From: Bacteroidales bacterium
GTDB lineage: Bacteria; Bacteroidota; Bacteroidia; Bacteroidales; UBA932
Direction: 5' to 3'
Assembly: GCA_017459075.1 (NCBI GenBank)
Contig: JAFUDQ010000005.1
Span: forward strand, 1 to 64,000
DNA length: 64,000 nucleotides
The position numbers were made by a program, and so were the translations under genes. Positions within the stretch are counted from its first letter, which is position 1. Each line of letters opens with the position of its first letter. This document shows, piece by piece, positions 8,492 through 16,511 of the stretch. The notes beneath the pieces were generated by a model, which saw nothing but the letters and a program-made list of their open reading frames with translations, had not been told where the DNA came from and made no database searches.

Positions 8492-9852
8492 TGGATCGTA
8501 CCGATGTCAAGAAACTGTTGGGCTTTGGCTACAACGAGGATCGGGTCTTCGGATTTGTGAAGGCTGGATTCAACGCGGAGAAGTTCAATAAGAATCTCGA
8601 AATCCTCAAGGGCATCGGAGATAAGATGCTGGAGGTTCGTGATACCCTCAGTGATGACGAAATACGCAAACTGCTGGCCCGGCTGCACAAGTCCTGGAAG
8701 GATGGTGTACCTCCGGAGTCCATTGAATTGACGCTGATGGAATCCAGAAGTGCCGGATATGGTCTTACAGAAAAGACAGAAATAGATTTCCTGTATTATC
8801 TGATAAAAGTTGAGGAAGCTGATGGTAATTGGACTCCATCATGCTTAAAAGGGTATCTGCATAGCGTCCTTCGGCACTGGTATGACTTTAAGCCAGGTGT
8901 TCGTGAGGCAATCGGTTGGTTCATCCTTAATCGCGCCGATAAAGACGCGAAGGATTTGTCCGTGCTCATTCCCTTCATTGATACCGACGGACCGGCCAAA
9001 CTGGGTACTCATCTTCGAAAGAAGAAACAATCCTGGCAGTGGGCACCGCCTACAGTCTTGATGCCGACAACCCGCATCAACTATCCCTACTTTGGTGACA
9101 CCCTGATGACGTATTTCAAAGACGTGCAGAAGGGTGAATACGACGATTTGCGTTCAGCGCTCAACCTGCATAACCAGACTCGCACCGACAAAATCCTGCT
9201 GCCGCAGCTCATCATCAAAGCAGGAAAATTCAATAAAGACCTGCTGGACATTGCTACAAAACGCATCGGAGACCCATTCGACGAATCTTGGTGGGCACCA
9301 TTCGATGGGGCGAATGCAGAGCAAAAGAAGAATCTCCGCCTGGCACGGAAAATCCTGCTCAGTTGGATAATGCAGGAGGTCATCCGCATGTTCTTTGATG
9401 TACTATGTCGAGACAAAGAACGGAAAGATTTTTGGAGCAAACAAGCCCATAAAGTGTCGGATTTTACTGTCTATGGTTCATACCAATCCAAGCAACTTGC
9501 TTTGCAGAGTCTTCCGACTCAGAACGTAAATCGGCATTTCCGTACAGTTGATTCTTCAATGGATAATTGTGCCCTGGCAATGTGTATAGGCGAATATGTT
9601 ATTATCGAATTTACTAAAGTGGGAGCTCTTTATGCTTATAAGAAAGATAGTAAAAAATACCGTGAAGCTTTTCGCGGTGCTAACAGTTTGACCAATGTCG
9701 AATCCCTAAAAGTATCTGGAATGCAGATGCTCTATGATATGGATTATCACCGATTTGCTCCTGAAGGAAAACTGGAACATAGAGGCATTGGCTGGAGAAG
9801 TAGAATGGAGAGATGGATTAGCTTTCAGATTGGAAATATAGCTGATGATTAA
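8491..9852 (+). CDS. zorC: ZorC-like EH-signature domain protein
   Basis: 453 aa, mostly helical and without membrane segments. The C-terminal third has features of the EH-signature domain that defines ZorC: a conserved Glu in EYVIIEFTKVGALYAYKK (Glu373) and a downstream His in LEHRGIGWRSRMERWI (His430; His420 is another candidate). In type I Zorya, ZorC is a cytosolic DNA-binding partner that works with ZorA, ZorB and the ZorD helicase-nuclease. Its presence places this locus closer to type I than to type II (ZorE) systems. No separate ZorD follows, and the operon ends in a strong hairpin. The last 400 bp are more AT-rich than the front of the gene. Assignment is from motif and context. Confidence 0.8.
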   Translation: MDRTDVKKLLGFGYNEDRVFGFVKAGFNAEKFNKNLEILKGIGDKMLEVRDTLSDDEIRKLLARLHKSWKDGVPPESIELTLMESRSAGYGLTEKTEIDFLYYLIKVEEADGNWTPSCLKGYLHSVLRHWYDFKPGVREAIGWFILNRADKDAKDLSVLIPFIDTDGPAKLGTHLRKKKQSWQWAPPTVLMPTTRINYPYFGDTLMTYFKDVQKGEYDDLRSALNLHNQTRTDKILLPQLIIKAGKFNKDLLDIATKRIGDPFDESWWAPFDGANAEQKKNLRLARKILLSWIMQEVIRMFFDVLCRDKERKDFWSKQAHKVSDFTVYGSYQSKQLALQSLPTQNVNRHFRTVDSSMDNCALAMCIGEYVIIEFTKVGALYAYKKDSKKYREAFRGANSLTNVESLKVSGMQMLYDMDYHRFAPEGKLEHRGIGWRSRMERWISFQIGNIADD

Positions 9853-9974
9853 TGAGCTTAGTTGATTAAGTAATAATTGCTATATATGCTGCAAATGCTG
9901 GATATTAGTGGAGTCGCGCCATTATCCGGACTAGCAAACTAATACTCCGGTTTTCTTTTGAAATGCTTCTGCCA

Positions 9975-10065
9975 GGTGCAAAATGGCCTTTCTTGCACCG
10001 CGCGGTGACAAAAAACAATAGTTGCGGTGCAAAACAAGCCATTTTGCACCGCAACTAAGTTTTTT
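9975..10065 (+). terminator. Double hairpin ending the defence operon
   Basis: The 282-bp gap between zorC and DUF3737 has no gene. It holds a first hairpin (9975-9999, GGTGCAA/TTGCACC) and then a 16-bp perfect stem (10019-10034 with 10042-10057, 7-nt loop) followed by AGTTTTTT. The two hairpins share sequence in inverted form (GCAAAATGGC at 9978 against GCCATTTTGC near 10038), so alternative pairing between them is possible. Confidence 0.75.
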
Positions 10066-10079
10066 GGTAGTATTTCATA

Positions 10080-10123
10080 GAGTTGCCTGGGCCGGGGGCC
10101 CACCGAGGGCTGCCCGGCAACTC
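10080..10123 (-). terminator. Hairpin after DUF3737 gene
   Basis: GAGTTGCC (10080-10087) pairs with GGCAACTC (10116-10123), with an inner GC-rich stem. It lies 12 bp beyond the minus-strand stop at 10135. No clear T tract follows on the minus strand, so it may be a palindromic spacer rather than a terminator. Confidence 0.4.
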
Positions 10124-10134
10124 CCTGCCGGCAC

Positions 10135-10989
10135 TTACTCTGTGGTAATGAGGCAGTTGCCCGGGGCTTTGATGTTTTTGTCTATAATGAGTTCTCCGAT
10201 GCTGCCGGCGTGGATGGAGCCGGTGCGGGGGTTCTTGACGGAGACGATGTGGCCTTTGACGGTAGCCTTGACTGAGGAGTACTCGAAGGCGAGGTCTGCG
10301 TCGGGGGCGAAGGTGCAGTCTTCAAGGACAAGGTCTTCGGCATAACAGAGGGGCTGGCTGCCGCCTATGTGGCAGCGTACCAGTTTGAGGCCGCGTGAAT
10401 GCCATCCAAGGAACTCGCCGTTAATAACAGAGTCATAAACGGTTACGTTTTCTGTCTCCCAGAAGGCGTCCTTGGTGTTGAGAACGGAATTATGAATTTC
10501 TACATTCTTTGTCCACTGGAAAGAATAGTTGCCGTTAAGCTTGAAATTGTGAAGTACTATGTCGTGGCATTTCATGAAGATATAGTCTGCGCGGTCCGCT
10601 ACAAGGTCCCGGGCCTCTATGTTGCCGCAGTGCCAGAAGGTCTCGGCGGCAGAGCCTATTATCACATTCTTAATCTTGATGCCTTCCATCTCGCGGAACA
10701 TCTTGGGAGCGTCCACGATTGTGTCTTCCATCACAAGATTCTTTGAATACCACAGCGCGGCACGGGCGCCTACGGTGAAGATGCAGTCGCGTACCTCAAA
10801 GCCGTCGCAGCACCAGAAGGGATACTTGCCCTCAAAACGGCAATGTGTCGCGCGGATGTTGGAGGTCTCCTTAAGTGCGGATTCTCCGGCATGGATAATC
10901 ACGCCTTCAAGGTCAAGGTTATGTTCACAGTAAAGCGGACGTTCTCCGCCAAATTCCTGATTCTTAATTGGTTTTAGTTCGGTATTCAT
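10135..10989 (-). CDS. DUF3737 family right-handed beta-helix protein
   Basis: 284 aa. The whole protein is a run of short, roughly 20-residue repeats of beta-helix type, such as EVRDCIFTVGARAALWYS, NLVMEDTIVDAPKMF and GLKLVRCHIGG. The start NQEFGGERPLY and the DCxF/xSVxN pattern fit DUF3737, whose function is not established. No signal peptide is seen, so it is probably cytoplasmic. It is the last gene of a likely minus-strand operon, 16 bp after the MATE exporter gene. Fold is clear; role unknown. Confidence 0.8.
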   Translation of the reverse strand: MNTELKPIKNQEFGGERPLYCEHNLDLEGVIIHAGESALKETSNIRATHCRFEGKYPFWCCDGFEVRDCIFTVGARAALWYSKNLVMEDTIVDAPKMFREMEGIKIKNVIIGSAAETFWHCGNIEARDLVADRADYIFMKCHDIVLHNFKLNGNYSFQWTKNVEIHNSVLNTKDAFWETENVTVYDSVINGEFLGWHSRGLKLVRCHIGGSQPLCYAEDLVLEDCTFAPDADLAFEYSSVKATVKGHIVSVKNPRTGSIHAGSIGELIIDKNIKAPGNCLITTE

Positions 10990-11005
10990 AGTTTTAAATT
11001 ATTTG

Positions 11006-12442
11006 TCATTTTATCTGAAGCCCGCCAACCAGGGCCTTTTTCATCCATCCGCGGCCGCGAATCCTCAAAAGGAACAGGATACCGCGGATGTTAAGTTCTA
11101 TACACATCGGAATCCAGTATCCAAGAAGCCCCATTTTAGGCGTGAGAATAAGGGCCAGTCCGATTCTGACTATCCACATTGTGGTAAAATTAAGGATACT
11201 TGGAATCATCGTATCTCCGGCGCCCACACAAGAGCCGTAGGCTACGATGGATGCAGCGTAAAGAGTCTCTGCAAACGCCTCTATTCTAAGTACTTGCGCC
11301 CCAAGCTCAATCACAGAGGCATCGTTGCTAAGGATAGACATTATCTGAGGGGCAAAAAGGAACATTACGGCCGCCAGAATGGTCATCATCGCCATTCCTG
11401 AAAGAAGGGTGATGCGAGAGAAACTGCGCGCCAGCTTCTCACGTGCGGCGCCAAGGCTCTGTCCCACAAGGGTCGTGGCAGCATCGGCCATACCGAAACC
11501 GGGCATGTAGCAAAGGGCCTCGGCGGTGATGGCAAAATTGTTGGCGGCAATGGCTACGGCACCGAGCGGCGCCACGATAATGGTTCCGGCTATATGGGCC
11601 CCGCGCATGGCAACGTTCTGAAGCCACATCGGCCCGGAAATACCAAGGGCGTTCTTAAGGCATTTGGCCGACGGGCGGAAGCTTCCCCTGTCCTGTCGCA
11701 GGTTCAGCTGGGGGGAACGGACAAGCACGCACCACATCATAATGCCGGCTGTGATAGCCATGGCAAGGCCTGTCCCAAGGGCCGCTCCGGTAACGCCAAG
11801 ACCGGCGCCAGGCATTGTGATATCCATCCCGAGTACAGTCACCTCCCGGGTGGGGAATATCAGGAAGAAATTGAATATCACGTCCATAAGGCACATCACA
11901 ACGTCCAGGATGCTGGGAAGTTTCATGTTTCCGCTGCACTGGAGCATCGTTCCGCCAAGCCAGGTAATCTGCATGAACGGAAGGCTCAGCGAATATATGA
12001 AAAAGTAACTGGAAGCATCGGCCGCAATATCTTCACTCCCGCCAAGCCAGTGTGGGAGGAAAGGACTTATCGCAACCCCAATCAGTGCCAGCGTCAGGCT
12101 TAAGCCAATGCAGGACGTGAGGCTTTCGCGAAGCACCTGCCTTGCCGCCTTGAAGTCATTCGCCCCTATCAGATGGGCAACCTGGACCGAAAAGCCCTGG
12201 CAGGCTGCGAACAGGAAGCCTCCGAACAGCCATGTCGTAGTTGCTATAAGGCCGATGGAAGCGGATGGATTCGCCCCCAGGCTGCCAACCATTGAGGCGT
12301 CGATGAACTGAAGCAGCACCGATGCCAGCTGTGCGACAATGGCCGGCCCGCAAAGAAGCATAGTAAGGCGGAACTGCTGTTTCGTAGTCAGTTCCGCCCC
12401 TGTCCTGATGCCTTCCAGCAATATGTCTTTGCTGACTGCCAC
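11006..12442 (-). CDS. MATE family efflux transporter
   Basis: 478 aa with about twelve hydrophobic segments in two halves, as in MATE exporters that use a Na+ or H+ gradient to expel cationic drugs or metabolites. The N-terminal half carries LLCGPAIVAQLASVLLQFID and the second half GISGPMWLQNVAMRGAHIAG, matching the pseudo-repeat of the family. Length is normal. It starts 6 bp after the GH53 stop codon, so it is probably co-transcribed with that gene. Substrate cannot be told. Confidence 0.88.
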   Translation of the reverse strand: MAVSKDILLEGIRTGAELTTKQQFRLTMLLCGPAIVAQLASVLLQFIDASMVGSLGANPSASIGLIATTTWLFGGFLFAACQGFSVQVAHLIGANDFKAARQVLRESLTSCIGLSLTLALIGVAISPFLPHWLGGSEDIAADASSYFFIYSLSLPFMQITWLGGTMLQCSGNMKLPSILDVVMCLMDVIFNFFLIFPTREVTVLGMDITMPGAGLGVTGAALGTGLAMAITAGIMMWCVLVRSPQLNLRQDRGSFRPSAKCLKNALGISGPMWLQNVAMRGAHIAGTIIVAPLGAVAIAANNFAITAEALCYMPGFGMADAATTLVGQSLGAAREKLARSFSRITLLSGMAMMTILAAVMFLFAPQIMSILSNDASVIELGAQVLRIEAFAETLYAASIVAYGSCVGAGDTMIPSILNFTTMWIVRIGLALILTPKMGLLGYWIPMCIELNIRGILFLLRIRGRGWMKKALVGGLQIK

Positions 12443-12448
12443 CCCGGC

Positions 12449-13597
12449 TTACTGGTTTTTGAAAAGTTTAACTACATCGGAGACTTTTCCGTCCGATGTG
12501 AACGCTCCCATATCGTAGGCATTCCAGCCAAGTTGGGTGTATTTGGATGGTTTCCATCCTCCGTAAACCTCAGGTTCCCAGTAGAGAATGCCTTTGCAGG
12601 CGGTAATCTTGTAGATGCTTTCTATGAAGCTCTTCAGGCAGGTGACTCCTGTCGCAATGTCGCTGGACTTGATACCGGTCTCAACTATCATAATGTCCTT
12701 GCCGGTCTTCTCTGCCAGCTTGGTGATATTCGAGACAGCATCGGCATTGACAGAAGAGTAGCTTGCGCCGCTTTTATCAGCCTGAGGGTAGTGGGAAAGG
12801 CCGATGAGGTCTGTTTTTCCGCCGCCGGCGGTGAATTTTTCAAACCACCAGAGATTGTCCTCATAGGCGTGGTTCAGGTGAACGAAGACCTTGGCACCGG
12901 AAAATACGCTCTTGGCTGCATTGTAGCCGGCATTGCTGAGCTCTATGTAGCGGGCCCATCCGCCGGAAATGTCTCCGGAATTGTTCCACAATTGTCCGTC
13001 CGGCCAAAGCATGCCGTTTCGGGTCTCATTGCCAATCTGGATATATGTGGGGTTGATTTTGTCAGCCTTAAGCTTGGTAAGAAAATCTGTAGTATGCTGC
13101 TTTACCAAAGTCACTAACTCTGCATGGGTCTTACCGCTCCATGCAGCAGGGGGAGTCTGCGTGTCCGGGTCCGCAAAAAAGTCGCTGTAATGGAAGTCCA
13201 GCATAACCGACAGACCTGCATCCTGGGCCCTCTTGGCCTTGGCGTAAACATCGTCATAAGCACACCATCCGCCGTCAGGATTCACCCATACGCGAAGGCG
13301 TACAAGTGTCTGCCCCAACTCCTTGAGCATCAGGAACAAATCTTTCTGGTTGCCGCTTGCATCATAGAACTTTTTGCCGTCTTTTTCCATCTCCGTCACC
13401 CAGCTTACATCGGAGCCGAAGACAAAGTCCGTCCTTGCCGTGCTGCCGCTTCCGCCGCCGGGATTTGTGCCGCCTCCATTGCCACCGCCGCCGGTCTCCG
13501 TGCCGGGCTCTGTGCTGCTTCCGCCACCGTCTTTACCGCATGAAACAAAGGCAAATAAACTAGCCAATATTGTAATTGCAAGAGCTATTTTCTTCAT
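12449..13597 (-). CDS. Secreted GH53 endo-beta-1,4-galactanase lipoprotein
   Basis: 382 aa from ATG 13597. The frame stays open further upstream, but that part overlaps the tmRNA gene and has no signal peptide. The N-terminus is a lipoprotein signal (MKKIALAITI ... VSCGKDGG), followed by a Gly/Ser/Thr-rich linker. The GH53 barrel starts at FVFGSDVSWVTEME. Candidate acid/base Glu is in QIGNETRNGMLWPDG and nucleophile Glu in IMIVETG. GH53 enzymes cut beta-1,4-galactan of type I arabinogalactan from plants. A full promoter lies just upstream. There is no SusC/SusD pair beside it, so it is not in a classical polysaccharide utilisation locus. Confidence 0.88.
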   Translation of the reverse strand: MKKIALAITILASLFAFVSCGKDGGGSSTEPGTETGGGGNGGGTNPGGGSGSTARTDFVFGSDVSWVTEMEKDGKKFYDASGNQKDLFLMLKELGQTLVRLRVWVNPDGGWCAYDDVYAKAKRAQDAGLSVMLDFHYSDFFADPDTQTPPAAWSGKTHAELVTLVKQHTTDFLTKLKADKINPTYIQIGNETRNGMLWPDGQLWNNSGDISGGWARYIELSNAGYNAAKSVFSGAKVFVHLNHAYEDNLWWFEKFTAGGGKTDLIGLSHYPQADKSGASYSSVNADAVSNITKLAEKTGKDIMIVETGIKSSDIATGVTCLKSFIESIYKITACKGILYWEPEVYGGWKPSKYTQLGWNAYDMGAFTSDGKVSDVVKLFKNQ

Positions 13598-13618
13598 AAG
13601 AACAAAAATTATTGGTTG

Positions 13619-13648
13619 CAAATATATTAAATATTTGCCTGAAATCAA
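13619..13648 (-). promoter_or_regulatory. Promoter of the GH53 operon
   Basis: On the minus strand, TTG (13648-13646), a 19-bp spacer, then TATATTTG (13626-13619). This is the Bacteroidales sigma-ABfr pattern, 21 bp before the lipoprotein start. It overlaps the divergent tmRNA promoter. Confidence 0.7.
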
Positions 13649-13667
13649 GATATTATTTATACCTTTG
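13634..13667 (+). promoter_or_regulatory. Promoter of the tmRNA gene
   Basis: TTTG (13634-13637), 22 bp, then TACCTTTG (13660-13667), 11 bp before the mature tmRNA 5' end. It overlaps the GH53 promoter on the other strand. Confidence 0.65.
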
Positions 13668-13678
13668 CCGATAGTTAA

Positions 13679-14073
13679 GGGGATGTTTTGGTTTTGACAG
13701 CATTGACCTCTGACGGTAAGCAAGCCGGGCGCTGTGGGGCGGCCCGTTAATCCCGACCCTCGAAAATTCAGTTGGCAACAACAACTATGCACTCGCTGCC
13801 TAATTAGACTCAGTCAATTAGCTTAATCCGCGGCGCCAAGGCTGCGCCGCAGACGAGTATCCCTCGGAACTTCCGCCCGTTATCTTCCGACCCAGGGGTA
13901 TCATTCAGAACGGGACGCACCGGCGGACGCCTTTAAAGCCGGCCAAGATTAAAGGCTAAGGGTTTGGTGGCCCGTCTTCCGGCAGCCTTTCCCCTACAAT
14001 CAAAGGAAGAATAAGCTTGTAGAAAGCCGCTGGATGCGGTGTTTGGACGGCGGTTCGAGTCCGCCCATCTCCA
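13679..14073 (+). ncRNA. ssrA: tmRNA (transfer-messenger RNA)
   Basis: The 5' end GGGGATG (13679-13685) pairs with CATCTCC (14066-14072) to form the acceptor stem. The 3' end has a tRNA-like T arm with GGTTCGAGTCC, and A14073 is the discriminator base; CCA is not encoded. The tag reading frame, starting within CTCGAAAATTCAGTTGGC, gives ENSVGNNNYALAA followed by TAA after the alanine added from the charged tmRNA. That ending is the usual Bacteroidales degradation signal. The RNA rescues stalled ribosomes with SmpB. One-piece gene, about 395 nt. Confidence 0.95.
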
Positions 14074-14091
14074 CAAATAAGATTATCTTTT

Positions 14092-14580
14092 ATGAAACAG
14101 TTAAGGTATTTGTTCTTTGTCTTGGCTGCAAGTATTGTCATGTCTTGCGGCAACAATGGTGGCTCCGGCATTAAAATGAAAGATGTCATCGGCATGCAGA
14201 AGTGGGCAGGGGCGGTAGAAGAAAAATCGGCCGGCAAGCAGCAGGCTGAAGAATTCAACGAGCCGGAGAACTTTGAGGAGCCGGAAGGCTTTGAAGAGTC
14301 CGAAGATGAGTATACAGAGGCTAACGGCATGCCTTCATGGGTATACGGAAAATGGACCTGCACCACTCCTTACGGCACTGAAAACATGTGGATAAACAAA
14401 GAACTCATCCTTTACCGCTCCGCCAATTCAGAGGACAGCGGCACCTATTCTTATTCAAAGGGTACCATCAGGGTGACTTACAGTAAAGAAAACGGAGTCG
14501 TCACCTCCATGCAGGTAGACCTTAGGAACCGCCGCATTGAATACGGTGGCGGCTATTACTGGCAAAAATTAAGTAACTAA
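14092..14580 (+). CDS. Small lipoprotein of unknown function
   Basis: 162 aa. Lipoprotein signal with SIVMSCGNNGG, then a Glu/Pro-rich acidic linker (EEFNEPENFEEPEGFEES, near 52-70), then a compact C-terminal domain (about 80-162) beginning WVYGKWTCTTPYGTENMWIN and ending in YYWQKLSN. Short beta strands suggest a small barrel like those that bind lipids or peptides in the periplasm, but I do not recognise a named family. It starts only 18 bp after tmRNA and no separate promoter is obvious, so read-through from the tmRNA promoter is possible. Confidence 0.75.
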   Translation: MKQLRYLFFVLAASIVMSCGNNGGSGIKMKDVIGMQKWAGAVEEKSAGKQQAEEFNEPENFEEPEGFEESEDEYTEANGMPSWVYGKWTCTTPYGTENMWINKELILYRSANSEDSGTYSYSKGTIRVTYSKENGVVTSMQVDLRNRRIEYGGGYYWQKLSN

Positions 14581-14597
14581 TTCAAAACCAAAGCAAT

Positions 14598-15206
14598 ATG
14601 AAAAAATTTTTCTCAGTTTTCTGTACTCTGGCCATTGGCCTTTTTGCAGCATCATCCTGCATAGAGGATGAGTACGATCTTGAAAAGAAAATTGACAAGA
14701 CCATTGAGCTGAAGAACTTCACTTTCGCCTTGAAGGAAACGTACACTTTCAACATCAAGGACATCCTTCTTGCAAAGTATCCCGTTGCAGCCCTTCTTAT
14801 AGAGGGTACCGACATCACCGTAACTCTTGAGGATGGCGTACTTGGTGAATTCAATGTAGACGGCATTGCCGATGACCTTACCACCGATTATATCTTCAAG
14901 CACGGTGTTGTTACAGCAACTGTAATCAACGGTCTTCCGGAGCCTTTCTCTGCAACAGCCGTTGCCGTTGACAAGAGCGGAAACGCCCTTTCCAACATCA
15001 CTGCAACATGCAGCCCCTCCACCATTCCCGTCGGCACGTCACAGATTACCGTCGACGTAAAGAGCAATGGAAACATCAATTTCGACGGTGTCCGCTTCGC
15101 CCTTAAGATGGATGCAGAAAAGGTTAAGTTCAGCAGCAGCCAGAGTGTGACTGTAAAAGACTTCGTTATTTCATTCCCTGACGGTATTTCCAAGAAAAGC
15201 GAGTAA
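14598..15206 (+). CDS. Hypothetical lipoprotein with beta-sandwich-like body
   Basis: 202 aa. Signal peptide with lipobox AASSCIED (Cys near 21), then EDEYDLEKKIDKTIEL, a motif often seen at the front of uncharacterised Bacteroidales surface lipoproteins. The rest alternates beta strands without Cys. It lies 17 bp after the preceding lipoprotein gene and 3 bp before the DUF5723 gene, so the three are probably one transcript and may work together at the outer membrane. No known family recognised. Confidence 0.75.
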   Translation: MKKFFSVFCTLAIGLFAASSCIEDEYDLEKKIDKTIELKNFTFALKETYTFNIKDILLAKYPVAALLIEGTDITVTLEDGVLGEFNVDGIADDLTTDYIFKHGVVTATVINGLPEPFSATAVAVDKSGNALSNITATCSPSTIPVGTSQITVDVKSNGNINFDGVRFALKMDAEKVKFSSSQSVTVKDFVISFPDGISKKSE

Positions 15207-15209
15207 ACC

Positions 15210-16511
15210 ATGAAAAAGATACTTTTGACCATTGCAGCCGTAGCAATGTCAGCATCGGCATTGTTTGCACAGGATTTCCAGACCGGATACTTCCTTAACG
15301 GATATACCCAGGCATACAAACTGAATCCGGCTCTTCGCCCGGACAAGGCTTTCATCTCCCTTCCTGTAATCGGTGGTTCAAGTGTTGCAAGCCGAAGCAA
15401 TATCGGCCTTGACAACATCCTGTTCCCTGTAAGCGACGGCAAACTTGGATTCTTCATGCATCCTGAGGTTAGCTCACAGCAGTTCCTCAGCGGCCTGAAG
15501 AGTACCAACCGTTTCACTGAGAATGCCCAGATTAACCTTCTGTCCTTCGGTTTTAAGACCGGCCCTCTCTTCCATACTGTGGATGTTGGAGTTCGCTCAC
15601 TGGGTTATGCAAAGGTTCCTTATGAGCTCTTTGCTTTCCTTAAGGACGGTGTTACCAACAGGATTGACATCCCTTCTGTCAGCATTGGTGAGAATGCGTT
15701 TGCAGAGGTTGCCTACGGCCTCAATCTCAAGATTGGAAACATCGTTTCCGTCGGCGGCCGCATCAAATATCTTGTAGGTATAATGAACGGCAATGTCAGC
15801 ATCGATGACCTTTCCGTAACCAACAATAACGGCGTCTGGACTGTAAAGGGCAGCACTAAGGGCCAGATTGCTCTAAAGGGCGCTTCTTTCAAGACAAAGG
15901 TTTCAGAGGACGGCTCCCGTGTTATTGATGACATCGACTTTGATGACTTTGACGGAACTTCCGGCAATGGCGTTGCCCTTGACCTTGGCGTTGCAGTTAA
16001 TATCATCCCTGGTCTTAAGCTTTCTGCAGCTCTTTGCGACATCGGCGGTATAAACTGGAAGTACAATATCAATGGTAAGAGGGACAGTCAGTGGGTTTAT
16101 GACGGAGACAGTGATGACCTTGGCGACGAGCTTACCAACCTTCTTGAACTTGAGGATCTTGGTTCGAAGTCAGAATTTAAGATGCTTCCCGCTACCGCCC
16201 GTCTTGGTGCGGAATTCTCTGCCCTTCCTTTTGTAACTGTAGGTCTTCTCGGAACTCAGCAGCTTGGTGAAATGCCTTGGACAGAGGTTCGCGCTTCCGC
16301 CAACTTCAAGCCTTTCAAGCTCCTCGGTGCATCTGTTTCCGCTGCAACAGGAACCTTCGGATTCAGCTGGGGCGCAGCCCTGAACCTGAACCTCAAGGTT
16401 GTGAACCTCTGCATCGGTATGGACGCAATTCCTACAAAGTATACTCCCCAGTATGTTCCGCTTGGAGCAGCTAACTTTGGCGTAAACTTCGGACTTAACA
16501 TTACCATTTAA
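15210..16511 (+). CDS. DUF5723 family outer-membrane protein
   Basis: 433 aa. Signal peptide ending ASALFAQD, then GYFLNGYTQAYKLNPAL near residue 26, which is typical of DUF5723 and related PorV/FadL-like barrels of Bacteroidota. Repeated amphipathic strands (such as VALDLGVAVNIIPGLKLSAA) run to the end, FGVNFGLNITI, consistent with a beta barrel. Family function is unknown. The stop codon overlaps the ATG of the phosphonate gene that follows (TAATG), so the two could share a transcript even though their roles look different. Confidence 0.8.
   Translation: MKKILLTIAAVAMSASALFAQDFQTGYFLNGYTQAYKLNPALRPDKAFISLPVIGGSSVASRSNIGLDNILFPVSDGKLGFFMHPEVSSQQFLSGLKSTNRFTENAQINLLSFGFKTGPLFHTVDVGVRSLGYAKVPYELFAFLKDGVTNRIDIPSVSIGENAFAEVAYGLNLKIGNIVSVGGRIKYLVGIMNGNVSIDDLSVTNNNGVWTVKGSTKGQIALKGASFKTKVSEDGSRVIDDIDFDDFDGTSGNGVALDLGVAVNIIPGLKLSAALCDIGGINWKYNINGKRDSQWVYDGDSDDLGDELTNLLELEDLGSKSEFKMLPATARLGAEFSALPFVTVGLLGTQQLGEMPWTEVRASANFKPFKLLGASVSAATGTFGFSWGAALNLNLKVVNLCIGMDAIPTKYTPQYVPLGAANFGVNFGLNITI

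Noticed and set aside
13598-13792. Longer start for the GH53 gene
   Set aside because: The extra 65 codons run into the tmRNA gene and cross the promoter; the ATG at 13597 starts a good lipoprotein signal.
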